From an uncultured Eubacteriales bacterium (GTDB taxonomy: Bacteria > Bacillota > Clostridia > Oscillospirales > CAG-272): 64,000 nt of DNA. A program made the translations under genes and the position numbers. Positions 1-9,133 of the stretch are shown here, in pieces (position 1 is the first letter of the stretch; every line of letters starts with the position of its first letter). The stretch is from NCBI GenBank assembly GCA_902491535.1, contig CABUHS010000011.1:1-64000 (forward strand). The letters are read 5' to 3'. The notes under the pieces are model-generated. The model was not told the DNA's origin. It saw only the letters and a list, made by a program, of their open reading frames with translations, and ran no database searches.

Positions 1-434
1 TTTCCATGAAAGCGTCCGGAATTACAGTAGAAGCAAAAATATATGAAATCATCTCGATTCTTGCTTCTTATTTGAAAGAAAACAGACTAAATGAAGAGAA
101 TGCCCGATCCATCAACGAAACAGATTTGCAGGCATTAGATGAACTAACGCATTACATGGATGAACATTACAGTTTTAATATTACATTACAGACGCTTTCC
201 ACCATTGCATGTATGAGTGAAAGCAAGATGAAAAAGCTATTTAAGTCAGTTTATAATATGTCCATTACCGAATACATTCAGAGGAAAAGGATCTCTGTAG
301 TCGAGCACATGCTTATTCAGACCGACCTCACCATTGCGGAAATTTCAAGAACTGTTGGATACTCCAACCCCAGTAGATTGATTGAAATATTCAAAAGGTA
401 TTATGGATTTACCCCTTCAAAATACAGAGAATAA
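1..434 (+). CDS. AraC-family transcriptional regulator, C-terminal part (5' truncated by window edge)
   Basis: The frame is open to the left edge, so the first Met (position 6) need not be the true start. The last ~100 residues form an AraC double helix-turn-helix: a first helix pair around 'LSTIACMSESKMKKLFKS' and a second around 'TIAEISRTVGYSNPSRLIEIFKRYYG', ending in the typical 'FTPSKYRE'. This part binds promoter DNA; the effector-sensing N-terminal domain lies outside the window. The gene ends at a strong hairpin shared with the convergent gene. The target cannot be told from the fragment. Confidence 0.9.
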   Translation, partial: SMKASGITVEAKIYEIISILASYLKENRLNEENARSINETDLQALDELTHYMDEHYSFNITLQTLSTIACMSESKMKKLFKSVYNMSITEYIQRKRISVVEHMLIQTDLTIAEISRTVGYSNPSRLIEIFKRYYGFTPSKYRE

Positions 435-474
435 GAGAATAAAAGTATTATACTAATTTTATCTAACACTATAA

Positions 475-523
475 AATGAAATCGCCGATGTAAGCGTTGC
501 TCACTCACATCGGCGATTTCATT
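475..523. terminator. Bidirectional hairpin terminator between convergent genes
   Basis: A perfect 17-bp inverted repeat (475-491 and 507-523, 15-nt loop; arm AATGAAATCGCCGATGT) sits between the stop codons of the AraC gene (+) and the DUF6061 gene (-). Its A/T-rich outer ends give a U-run in both directions. Confidence 0.85.
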
Positions 524-525
524 GT

Positions 526-771
526 TTAATCCAGCGGCTTGTACTCGGTCACATTTTTCAGATATGCTTTCGGATCTCCGTTGAGAATCAGGTCGGCATA
601 GGCAACGGGATCATTGTAAATCAGGTAGTCCAGTTCAGACTGCTGGAAACGGCTATTCGCAACTTCGTCCTCTACAGCGGTGCAATTAATGGAAATCATG
701 CTGTCGTCAGAATATCTTAGTTCAACGCAGCCTGTGTCCATGTTAAATTCACAGGAAAGTAATGTTTTCAT
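526..771 (-). CDS. Small DUF6061-like protein
   Basis: An 81-residue acidic protein, MKTLLSCEFN... to ...VTEYKPLD. The start at 771 is chosen because TTGGAGG lies 7-10 nt upstream; the longer reading to 804 has no such site. Sequence style (a short beta-rich start, 'SISINCTAVEDEV', 'ELDYLIYNDPVAYADLILNGDP') matches the DUF6061 family of small Clostridia proteins as I remember it. No function is known, and no membrane segment or catalytic motif is visible. It is monocistronic, between two hairpin terminators. Confidence 0.75.
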   Translation of the reverse strand: MKTLLSCEFNMDTGCVELRYSDDSMISINCTAVEDEVANSRFQQSELDYLIYNDPVAYADLILNGDPKAYLKNVTEYKPLD

Positions 772-804
772 AATACTATCCTCCAATATAGGCTCTGTTA
801 ACAA

Positions 805-848
805 GAAAAACTCCCGCCTAATTCCTGTTAGGAATCAGACGGGAGTTT
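805..848 (-). terminator. Intrinsic terminator of the lipoprotein gene
   Basis: A long nearly perfect hairpin (arms about 808-825 and 829-848, ACTCCCG/CGGGAGT at the base, ATTCCT/AGGAAT at the tip) followed on the minus strand by a T-run. It lies just downstream of the small lipoprotein stop at 908 and upstream of the DUF6061 gene. Confidence 0.8.
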
Positions 849-907
849 CGTATGCACCCGAAAACCGTCAGCTAACAGTTGATAAGTGATTTAGTTCCTT
901 ATCACTG

Positions 908-1210
908 TTAAGCCAAGCGTTCAAGATGTTTATAGTTACTAAAGTATTTGTTAGACTCTTCTTCTTTCATATCATAATTATGACTTTGTATCATTACAGG
1001 TACTGAACTTTCATTAAGAACATATATTACACCATCTTCGTTAAAATAGCTCCATTCGTTTGGAATTCTTATAATTCCACATTCTTCTATATTAATTACC
1101 TGCCAATCGTCATATATTGATGAACGCCCAAATAATTTAGCGCACCCACATATACTATTGAGAACTAACAGTAAAACTAACAAAACTAAAGAAACTTTTT
1201 TTAAAAACAT
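908..1210 (-). CDS. Small lipoprotein downstream of RHS gene; candidate immunity protein
   Basis: A 100-residue protein with a classic lipoprotein signal: MFLKK, a hydrophobic stretch and a lipobox ending at Cys23 or its neighbour ('SICGCAK'). It should be anchored on the outer face of the membrane. The mature part is a short beta-rich domain ('GIIRIPNEWSYFNEDGVIYVLNESSVPVMIQSH'). AGGAGG lies 7 nt before the start. The gene follows the RHS gene, in the place where polymorphic-toxin loci carry an immunity gene. That role is an inference from position only. I do not recognise the family. Confidence 0.7.
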   Translation of the reverse strand: MFLKKVSLVLLVLLLVLNSICGCAKLFGRSSIYDDWQVINIEECGIIRIPNEWSYFNEDGVIYVLNESSVPVMIQSHNYDMKEEESNKYFSNYKHLERLA

Positions 1211-1225
1211 CTTAAATCCTCCTGT

Positions 1226-1262
1226 ATTTCAGACACGATTAACAAGTAACCGTGTCTGAAAT
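1226..1262 (-). terminator. Hairpin terminator after RHS gene
   Basis: A perfect 12-bp inverted repeat (ATTTCAGACACG, 1226-1237 and 1251-1262) lies between the RHS stop and the small lipoprotein's ribosome-binding site. Because it is inside a same-strand pair, it may reduce rather than abolish read-through to the lipoprotein gene. Confidence 0.65.
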
Positions 1263-1268
1263 ATTTAA

Positions 1269-4200
1269 TCAATAATATTTTGCTAAAGTTCTAAATAGTG
1301 ATATCCACATCAACAAGTTATCCGGTCTGATTTTTGAAATTTGATTAATTACATTAGGCATTTCAGCAAGCCATGCATTATCGTCATAACCAGGCGTTCC
1401 GGGTATTGCTGATCCCATATCTGCGGTTTCGGTATGGTCTCTTTTTATACCTAAAGTATATAAAGCCCAATGGATAAATAGTTCTGTATGTATACCTGAG
1501 ATTGTGTGACCTTGCAGATAAGTACTATTGATAGCTTTGGCTGCATGGTACATGGCTTCTGCAAGTATTTTAGAACCGCCTCTCCATAAAACACTCCAAT
1601 AATTGTTTGAAGTAAAACTAAATCGGATCACTCCAAAATCAATTTTGTACTTATAAGTCAAATTTGTCCATAAAACATTAATTTTAGTGACTATATTTCG
1701 CACATAAATGTCTGTATAGTAACTACTATTAGAATAGCTTGCATATCCCAATTTATCAATACGTCCTATTGGATCATTATTACAATAAGCAAATAGCGAT
1801 GCAGAACGTCTAAAGAAAAATATTAAACTTATTATTGCCTCATCTGCATTAATAAACCTGCCGACAGCAGGATCATAGTATCTGCTGTTAAGGTAATAGA
1901 GATTATTCTCAGTATCGTAGTAATAGCCTCTGTAGCGGAACGGGTTAAGTGCTGCTATTCCTGTATCAGAAATATCCTGTACAATCGTACATGAACCCCA
2001 TGCATCGTAACTGTACCTTGCAACTTCTTTTGCATTCTTATCTACAATTGCAATTATATCGCCTTGTAGATTCTTTCTGAAGTAATATGGTTCGTTGTTA
2101 CAGATGATACCGCATACGCTGTCTTCATTGTCATACAAAGGAACGAGCGTATTGTTATCCCACATCTCGCGAAGTATCTTTGTTCCGTCAAGGGTATAGG
2201 TATGCTTAACACCGTTTACAGTCTTAGATGTACGGATACCGTTTGCATTATATATATAGTTTATATTATCAAAAGATTTCAGCTGTCTGCCCTTTTCCCA
2301 TGTCAGCGTGTGACCGAGATAGGAGGTCGGGTTGCCCTGCTTATCGTAGGAGATCGAATTATCACCGACTTTTGTCAGCAGGTCTTTCCATGTACTGTCA
2401 TATGTATATACGACATCGTTCTTAGAATTGATATTGCCGTAATTGTCATATACCATTGTATTGACAACGGTTCCGTTTTTTATTTCGGTCAGCAGCTGAC
2501 CGAGTGCATCGTAGGTATATTCAGTTGTACCGTCAACAGAATCTGTAACCTTGGTAATTCGGTTTTCTGCATCGTACTCATAAGAGATCGTTCTTCCGCC
2601 CGAAAGTACAATCTGGCTCACAAGCTGTGTTGTCGGACTTGATTTCAGCTTTTGATTTGCTTTATGTTCCTCTGTCACATCACCGGTGTGATAATGGAAT
2701 TGTCTTGACACAAAGCCTGTTCCGAGCTGAAGCTCATCGAATACTTTTCTTCCAAAGCTATCAGTCTTGCTATGAGAGGTTACAGTTCTTCCTCCGGCAG
2801 TGAATTTTACTACCGTTTTATCACGGTTATCATAATAAACGGTATATTCAATGCCGTTTGCAGCAATAATACGTTTTTTTATAAGTCTGCCTTCGGAGTC
2901 ATAGCTGTACAGAATTGAATTAATTAGGCTTTTTGCAGTCACGGTCTCACCGTTAAGAATAATAATACTCTCTAACATACGTACAATTCTACCATCATCG
3001 TATGTATAAGTATACTCGGTTTTGGATAATATGTCAAGAGTACGTACAATATTTCCATGAGCATTATATACATACTTGTAGTGCGCTGTCAGCGTATTTG
3101 AAGCGTCGTACCACTTTTCGGCGATCATCTGACCGACCGAGTTGTAGGTAGCCTTCATCTTATCGCCGTTTGCATATGTGATCTGCTTGAGTCTGCCGTT
3201 TCCGTTCCTGTATTCATAATTTATCAGCTTTTCGGTCTTGCCGTCTATGCCGATAGCTTCAAGATTGTGGAAGACGTTGTACGCAAGGGAATACTTCATT
3301 CCGTCACCGCGCGCGATCTCGGTCATATTGTCAAATGCGTCATATTTATATGATACATTCGCCAGATCTACGCAGCACGAGTTTTTGCTCGTGACCTTTG
3401 TGATTCTTCCCGAAGCGTCATACTCGTATGCGGTCTTGTTTCCGAGACGGTCGATCACTTCTTCATTGCGTGAGGTCTCACTGTCTACAGTATATTCGGT
3501 TTTGTTTCCTCTTGCGTCAGTTTCACGTACAAGATTGTTTCCGGTATCGTTTCCTGCAAGCTGACCGTTGTCGGCATTAAATCCGAAAGAGCGGTAGATA
3601 GTTCCGAATTCACCGTCTGTAAAGGTAGTTTCGGTAAGAGCATTTCCGAACGCGTCCTTTGCTTCATTGAAAGCCGGCGTATTATCAGCTGCGGTATCCT
3701 CGCTGCCGTCTGTGCTGCCGCCTATATCCGTAACTGTTTCTACAAAATCATCTGCGGAAAGATAGGTCTCAATGTTATCTCTTACAAGCTGAACATTATC
3801 AAAGTAAGCTGTACCTGTGTTGTAGTTGTAGTCGCAGTATACAGTAATATTATAAATCATGCGGAATTTCTTTTTAGCGAACTGAACGGAAGCGAACTGC
3901 CATTCCTCTGTACACGGCGAGAAATCTGCGGTATATGTTTCGATACCGTATTCGTTGAAGTAACTATCGAAGTACCTGATTACAGCACGCAGGCGGAACC
4001 GGGGAGCTTTCGCATTATTACGATCGCGGTTTACAATACCGTCTCCTTTTGCCCAACCGGACAGCGTAAAGGTCTCACGGGTATTTCTGCCTGTTTTAAC
4101 GGTTACATTCTGCGCCGCGCATCTTGCGGAATCAAGGTCGCCTTTTATCTGCATTGACCGGTTCATATTAAATACCGAATTTTCGACAGAGTATACGCCT

Positions 4201-7200
4201 GCTGTTTCATTCCAGCTGTTAAGACCTCTTTCAAAGCTGCCGTTTTCAAGTATATTATACGTATTGGCAAAAGGATTGCTTTCAAGCTGCGCGGCGTTTA
4301 TATCCGCAACACCCTTTCCGTCAACGAGAATTTCAACTCTCACGTTCTGATCGCATGTCAGTGTGAACGGTGCAACAAGTCTTACATAATCATGATCAAA
4401 TTTTGAAATATGTTCACTTTCCGCAAGGACTGTTCCGCCCTCGGTCCTTACACGGATATATGCGCCGGGGTTTTCTGTTCCGGTGAATTCGGTAACAACC
4501 TTTACATAAGCCGAGAAGGTATACTCACCAGCGGTCAGAGCGTTTGTAAGCTGATAAACTCCGTTATTTGTGCAGTCTTCCTGCTTTGAATACATATTGA
4601 GCAGGCTTTTGCCGAATTTAGCACGTGATTCATTTTTAAGGCTGATTCTTATGAAATCACTGAGGTTATCAGGCATATTTGTCCAGCTGCCGAGCGAATC
4701 AAAGTCATGGTCTGAGAGCAGGTTATTGCAGTTGATCACAACCGAGCCGCTGCCGGAATAAGGATTGATTCCGCTTGCTCCGGCTTCAACACCGGTATTA
4801 TCGGTATCCTCCGAATAAACGTATTCGCCGACGATATTTCCGTCATCGTCGAATGAATATACCGTCTTAATGACATTAGCGACATCTCCGTCATCTGCCT
4901 GCTCGGTCGTTGTTGCAACAGTTCTTCGTGACGCCGCCGAGTAAGAATACGATGTAGATGCACCGGTAATATATGTTTCACCGTCGACGCCGTATTCGGT
5001 TACAGATGCAACACGGTTGCCGGAATACGAATAATTTACTCTGTATACATTAATACCGTTATCTGAAAGAAGGATAGCAGTCGGTTTATTTGAAGAATAT
5101 GTGATTGCCGCTTTCTTTCCGTTCGGATAGGTAACCGTACTGAGAAGATTACCGGAGTATGTATAAAGAATATTTGTTCCGTCAGGAGCTGTTATTGAAG
5201 TGAGGAATCCTCCGGAATTATATGAAAATCCGAATATACGTCCGGCGCCGTCTGTTACAGAGGTGATTCTGCCGGAGGTATATGTAATTAAAATACGGTT
5301 GTCATTCTCATCAATGATTTTGAACAGTCGTCCTTCGCTATCAAAGCGATATGTATAAGATCCGTTTGTGAGTGTTCTTTCTTCGGGATCGTAATACAAT
5401 TCCTGACCGTTTATGCTCTCGTACAAATTATGGCATTGCATATTATTTTGGCATATACATGTTTTATCACTCTTTTTAAAGTAGATCTCATCACCGTTCT
5501 CGTCGATATACACATAGCCGATGTATATTTCATCTTCATGACGGAATTCAATCTGTTTAATACTCTGCATCAGATTAAGCTTGAAGCCGCAGCCGAGCTT
5601 CATGGAACTAAAGTCTGCTGTCTGAAGCTTAATAGAATTGTTATAAGTATACTGATATGATGCAAGTGCGCTATTGTACAGATGTCTTATGGTTACAGGC
5701 ATTCTGTTTCCGGACCATCCAAAATCTTCGGATTCAAACATCAGATTACCGCAGGCAAGATCGATACTTCCGTGACCGAAACGTCCAAGTTCATGTGTAT
5801 GAGTACGGTAAGATGTATTCACGCCGTAGCTTGATTCGTAGGTGACGATAAGCTTTGGAGTCATAATACCTGGATAAGAACTGCCGTACAGTACCACTTT
5901 ATTATTACAGGATGAAGTCTCATCTAACATTTTCAGCACGAGATTGGTAAAGGAAATCTCGCCCTTATTTACAGAATCTAACAGTTTTGTGATATCAAAA
6001 GAGTAGGAAATTCCTGAACTTCCCGACCTCATGGTGTCGTAGTCTATGAGATCAGAGCTTGCCACGGGTGTACAGGTTCCTGTTATAATGTTTTCGTTCA
6101 CCTGATAAAGACCGAATTTCGGATATTGACAAAGTTGTATAGAACCAGAGGATTGGAATAACTGAAGCTCTGCCTTCTTAATGCGGGGATTTCTAGGGAG
6201 CGTAGGCATATACAATTTTATATACATACGATTTGAATTACAGTTTCCGTCTCCGGAGTCGATTGTTCCTACAGTATGAGTTGATGCGGAAGACATTTTT
6301 CCTCCAATCCAACTGTATGTAGTCATAGAGCTGGGACCACCCACCTTAATCTGCGGATCAATGACGACGGGGAATACTCTCTCCTCTGCATTTATCCACT
6401 CGCTGTCTGCGGTTACGGTTAAAAGAATGTCTCCTCCTTCCAGTTCTCTGATATCATACGATACGGCAGCCGAAGCAGCTCCGCTTTCATCGGTCATAAA
6501 CGGCGCGGGAATGTGAAATACTTCGTTACCGGTTTCGATATCCTCAAAAGTGACGTGATTTTCTTCTTCGTCAAATTTTACTGCTACATTCTCACATCGG
6601 AGTATAAACGGGTAACGGTAGACATCCGCTTTTTCTTTGATTACAATATCCTCTTTGACTCCGTTTCCTGTCAGAGAATAATTGAAGCTTACACCGTCTT
6701 CCTCTTCAAAGACAACTTTATTTGATACCTTATGAATTTCTGCTGCATTTTCCTCTGCGACAGTGTTCATTTTTATGAGCTTAGGCATAATCTTTGCTGT
6801 TTTCTTTTTGCTGCTTTTTAAAGACATCACTTTAATACGATGCGATCCGTCAGAGATATTAAACAGTTCATCATCAGAATCTTTCTTTCCGAATTCTGCG
6901 GTGAAACGGTTCTTACCGCCGACGAATGTACCGTCTTTTTCCGTAATTGTCACATCCACAGGTGTAAAGCACTGTGTTTCATCATCAAACACATGAATCG
7001 GCTCGGTATAGAATACCGCTTGCTCAGTTCCGTCGCTCATGCTGAATACTTTGCAGTTTTCTCCTCTGAGTTCGGGAATCTCATTTACCCGCGTTGCTGC
7101 CTTAACAGTCTCATCCGGTTTAATAGAAGCTTCTGTCTCTTCTGCGACGGCAGTATCGGGAATTATATCTGTTGCTTCCTGAACTGTAGCTTCTGCTGAA

Positions 7201-7295
7201 TTGTCAGCAGTGTCGGACGTAAGAACAATCTCTTTCTCGGCAGTATTAATTTCTGCCGGATCAAATACGTCCTCAAAATGATTTTTACTTTCCAT
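1269..7295 (-). CDS. Large RHS/YD-repeat protein with N-terminal DNRLRE-type module
   Basis: A 2008-residue protein. The start at 7295 (MESKNHFEDV) is preferred over 7337 because AAAGGAAA lies just upstream. Order of parts: an acidic N-terminus with no signal peptide; a beta-rich module ending in a DNRLRE-like domain (about residues 300-490, 'RVFPVVIDPQIKV', 'DITKLLDSV'); an RHS entry segment ('GRFGHGSIDLACGNLMF', about 500-525); YD repeats (about 640-780 and 1200-1770) interrupted by two carbohydrate-binding-like beta domains (about 850-1010 and 1011-1170, 'NILENGSFERGLNSWNE'); and the RHS core signature 'RYRGYYYDTENNLYYLNSRYYDPAVGRFINADE' split here as residues about 1780-1816. A ~190-residue variable tail follows. 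RHS shells encapsulate and release a C-terminal toxin or effector. The lack of a signal peptide leaves the export route open. It has its own promoter but follows an eight-gene operon. Confidence 0.9.
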   Translation of the reverse strand: MESKNHFEDVFDPAEINTAEKEIVLTSDTADNSAEATVQEATDIIPDTAVAEETEASIKPDETVKAATRVNEIPELRGENCKVFSMSDGTEQAVFYTEPIHVFDDETQCFTPVDVTITEKDGTFVGGKNRFTAEFGKKDSDDELFNISDGSHRIKVMSLKSSKKKTAKIMPKLIKMNTVAEENAAEIHKVSNKVVFEEEDGVSFNYSLTGNGVKEDIVIKEKADVYRYPFILRCENVAVKFDEEENHVTFEDIETGNEVFHIPAPFMTDESGAASAAVSYDIRELEGGDILLTVTADSEWINAEERVFPVVIDPQIKVGGPSSMTTYSWIGGKMSSASTHTVGTIDSGDGNCNSNRMYIKLYMPTLPRNPRIKKAELQLFQSSGSIQLCQYPKFGLYQVNENIITGTCTPVASSDLIDYDTMRSGSSGISYSFDITKLLDSVNKGEISFTNLVLKMLDETSSCNNKVVLYGSSYPGIMTPKLIVTYESSYGVNTSYRTHTHELGRFGHGSIDLACGNLMFESEDFGWSGNRMPVTIRHLYNSALASYQYTYNNSIKLQTADFSSMKLGCGFKLNLMQSIKQIEFRHEDEIYIGYVYIDENGDEIYFKKSDKTCICQNNMQCHNLYESINGQELYYDPEERTLTNGSYTYRFDSEGRLFKIIDENDNRILITYTSGRITSVTDGAGRIFGFSYNSGGFLTSITAPDGTNILYTYSGNLLSTVTYPNGKKAAITYSSNKPTAILLSDNGINVYRVNYSYSGNRVASVTEYGVDGETYITGASTSYSYSAASRRTVATTTEQADDGDVANVIKTVYSFDDDGNIVGEYVYSEDTDNTGVEAGASGINPYSGSGSVVINCNNLLSDHDFDSLGSWTNMPDNLSDFIRISLKNESRAKFGKSLLNMYSKQEDCTNNGVYQLTNALTAGEYTFSAYVKVVTEFTGTENPGAYIRVRTEGGTVLAESEHISKFDHDYVRLVAPFTLTCDQNVRVEILVDGKGVADINAAQLESNPFANTYNILENGSFERGLNSWNETAGVYSVENSVFNMNRSMQIKGDLDSARCAAQNVTVKTGRNTRETFTLSGWAKGDGIVNRDRNNAKAPRFRLRAVIRYFDSYFNEYGIETYTADFSPCTEEWQFASVQFAKKKFRMIYNITVYCDYNYNTGTAYFDNVQLVRDNIETYLSADDFVETVTDIGGSTDGSEDTAADNTPAFNEAKDAFGNALTETTFTDGEFGTIYRSFGFNADNGQLAGNDTGNNLVRETDARGNKTEYTVDSETSRNEEVIDRLGNKTAYEYDASGRITKVTSKNSCCVDLANVSYKYDAFDNMTEIARGDGMKYSLAYNVFHNLEAIGIDGKTEKLINYEYRNGNGRLKQITYANGDKMKATYNSVGQMIAEKWYDASNTLTAHYKYVYNAHGNIVRTLDILSKTEYTYTYDDGRIVRMLESIIILNGETVTAKSLINSILYSYDSEGRLIKKRIIAANGIEYTVYYDNRDKTVVKFTAGGRTVTSHSKTDSFGRKVFDELQLGTGFVSRQFHYHTGDVTEEHKANQKLKSSPTTQLVSQIVLSGGRTISYEYDAENRITKVTDSVDGTTEYTYDALGQLLTEIKNGTVVNTMVYDNYGNINSKNDVVYTYDSTWKDLLTKVGDNSISYDKQGNPTSYLGHTLTWEKGRQLKSFDNINYIYNANGIRTSKTVNGVKHTYTLDGTKILREMWDNNTLVPLYDNEDSVCGIICNNEPYYFRKNLQGDIIAIVDKNAKEVARYSYDAWGSCTIVQDISDTGIAALNPFRYRGYYYDTENNLYYLNSRYYDPAVGRFINADEAIISLIFFFRRSASLFAYCNNDPIGRIDKLGYASYSNSSYYTDIYVRNIVTKINVLWTNLTYKYKIDFGVIRFSFTSNNYWSVLWRGGSKILAEAMYHAAKAINSTYLQGHTISGIHTELFIHWALYTLGIKRDHTETADMGSAIPGTPGYDDNAWLAEMPNVINQISKIRPDNLLMWISLFRTLAKYY

Positions 7296-7377
7296 TGTTT
7301 TTTCCTTTCGTTTTAAACAATATATTTTTTTCAGCATTATCAGAATACGGCCGTTCCTTCCTTACTGCTGTGCCCTT

Positions 7378-7414
7378 ATTATATAAAGTAACCCGGACAC
7401 CTATTGTCCGGGTT
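7378..7414 (-). promoter_or_regulatory. Palindromic promoter of the RHS gene (shared with the HTH regulator)
   Basis: On the minus strand a perfect 10-bp inverted repeat with a 5-nt centre (7390-7399 / 7405-7414, half-site GGACA) is followed after 6 nt by a TATAAT -10 (7378-7383). There is no -35 consensus; the palindrome occupies that place. The same palindrome at the same 6-nt spacing precedes the HTH gene at 13803. It could also act as a terminator for the preceding gene (stop at 7422), but the shared spacing argues for an operator. Confidence 0.65.
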
Positions 7415-7421
7415 AAAATAT

Positions 7422-8546
7422 TTATCTGAAATTTATTTCTAAAATCTGAGGCGCAAAGCAACTGTCTCCGGTTGAAATGGCAGAAAAACCGCAGCTATCT
7501 ACCTTTGGCTTTAGAACAAAGCCTTCGGACGGCTTCAAAAAACCGGCACGGTCTGTCAAAAGTTTTGTAATATCAAGACTTTGATACTTGTCCGACGGGA
7601 CAGTGTCTGTAATTTCCTCTGCTGACTGGACTTTATTTTCCCATTTGGATCCGAAACTGCAAAACCGTGCGGGCAGTCCGAATGCCGTTAAGGCACAGCT
7701 GCCGCCAAACTTTGGAATGTGTATAACCGCTTTATGTACCTGTTTATCGTATAGGTCAGAAAGCTTTGAAAAATCAGGCCTGGAATACAGCCACTGTTCT
7801 CCGTATGATGCCGTTTTTCCTATAAATGCTGTTCCTCCGAAAGCATTGTTTACGTCAGGATGCAAGCTTTCGACTGTGGTATCCTGGAACAGCTTTTCCT
7901 CGTGAAGGTTAACTTCAAACAGTAATGTAACTCCGTACGGACTGCCGTGCTGCAATGTAATTGCATATTCCTTATCGCTGTTTTTCTGATATTCAATTGA
8001 GCAAGGTGCAATCATCTGTCCGGCGCTGTTAAGTACGCCGATGCAGGACAACGTAATAAACGGTTTAAATTCTTCCTTCATAAGTGAAAAACAGCGTTCA
8101 TTTGACCGTACAGGCATAAATGACTGCTCGGAGGTGAGCCGGATCTCATATGGCTGCTGCTTCATACATGATACTTTTACAAGAATGCCGTTCAAAGAGG
8201 GAACAATTTCTGCATTTTCATATCTTACTCTTGTTTCACTTGTATTAATTAAATTTCCGGGTAAAATGATATCGAAACATCCGTTTTCATTTTCCAGACA
8301 AATTTTATCTGATATGGAAACCGTGGCGTTTGATCCGTATGATCGCCGTATGTTTTCATTTTCATAAAATTTCAGATCAACAAGCTTTTTTGATTTTTGG
8401 TTATATATCGGCGTACTAAAGAAATATGCTGTTTTTGTTCCGTTATCTTCCGAAGTGACCACACAGTAACGGTTTCTGTTACTATAGTCGATTACAGGCG
8501 CTTTTCTGCTGCGCAATGTTAAAATTTCATTTAAGACCGATCTCAT
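7422..8546 (-). CDS. Stand-alone relative of the RHS protein's N-terminal module
   Basis: A 374-residue protein with no signal peptide, recognised only by comparison with its neighbour. It matches the order of elements in the first ~490 residues of the RHS protein: a 'YCVVTSEDNGTKTAYFFSTPI' start (RHS: 'CKVFSMSDGTEQAVFYTEPI'), a beta-rich middle, then a DNRLRE-like end with 'KAVIHIPKF' and 'LDITKLLTDRAG' (RHS: 'KKAELQLFQ', 'FDITKLLDSVNKG'). The start at 8546 forms an ATGA overlap with the CYTH stop and has AAGGTGG upstream. It may be a partner or decoy for the RHS shell. The similarity is visible; the function is unknown. Confidence 0.75.
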   Translation of the reverse strand: MRSVLNEILTLRSRKAPVIDYSNRNRYCVVTSEDNGTKTAYFFSTPIYNQKSKKLVDLKFYENENIRRSYGSNATVSISDKICLENENGCFDIILPGNLINTSETRVRYENAEIVPSLNGILVKVSCMKQQPYEIRLTSEQSFMPVRSNERCFSLMKEEFKPFITLSCIGVLNSAGQMIAPCSIEYQKNSDKEYAITLQHGSPYGVTLLFEVNLHEEKLFQDTTVESLHPDVNNAFGGTAFIGKTASYGEQWLYSRPDFSKLSDLYDKQVHKAVIHIPKFGGSCALTAFGLPARFCSFGSKWENKVQSAEEITDTVPSDKYQSLDITKLLTDRAGFLKPSEGFVLKPKVDSCGFSAISTGDSCFAPQILEINFR

Positions 8547-9133
8547 GTCATCCACCTTTTTATTTTTTCCCGGACTTCCGCCTTTCTGCTGAAAAAACGC
8601 GAAGCTTTGTTTCTGCTATGACATATCCGACTTTTAAACTCGGACGGATCCTTTAAAATTCCGGATTCTGTAAGATCTGAAATCACGCTGTCAAGTTCTG
8701 CTGATGCTAAGGCTTCATGATTAAGATCATATTCTATCTCGATTTCATAATCAACAATTCCGAGGTAACAATTCTTATCTAATGCTATTTTGATTCCATG
8801 CCGTCCGGAACACACACTGCGTGTTGTTTCAAGACTTCCCTGGTATCGTATGTCCATATCGCGGAAAAGGGTATCGTCATACCGGTTTTTTACTATGCGC
8901 GAAGTTTCTGTACTGCAATCAGATCCTTTTAAGTGATGTTCCTTGACCGTTGCAATGCAGATTCCGTTTTCCTCCCGTATACGACAGGTTATTCCCTGAT
9001 GATCCAGTTCAAAACCGTCTGTATCATAATAGTGGTTAATTTGAACTGTGGTTTTTCCTGATGAATAGCAGCGTTCTTTCAGAAAACGGTATTCATCTTC
9101 CCAAAGCATAATTTTCTTTTCAAATTCAAGCAT
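8543..9133 (-). CDS. CYTH-domain protein (triphosphate-tunnel family)
   Basis: A 196-residue protein beginning MLEFEKKI, which carries the ExExK signature at E3-E5-K7, then alternating charged strands ('NHYYDTDGFELDHQGITCRIREENG', 'TVKEHH') typical of the CYTH/TTM eight-strand tunnel. Members hydrolyse tripolyphosphate or thiamine triphosphate, or cyclise ATP; the substrate here cannot be read from sequence. GAGGAGG precedes the start, which overlaps the ligase stop by 8 nt, so translation is coupled. A role in handling triphosphate or pyrophosphate released by the neighbouring ligase and transferase is a guess. Confidence 0.8.
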   Translation of the reverse strand: MLEFEKKIMLWEDEYRFLKERCYSSGKTTVQINHYYDTDGFELDHQGITCRIREENGICIATVKEHHLKGSDCSTETSRIVKNRYDDTLFRDMDIRYQGSLETTRSVCSGRHGIKIALDKNCYLGIVDYEIEIEYDLNHEALASAELDSVISDLTESGILKDPSEFKSRICHSRNKASRFFSRKAEVREKIKRWMT

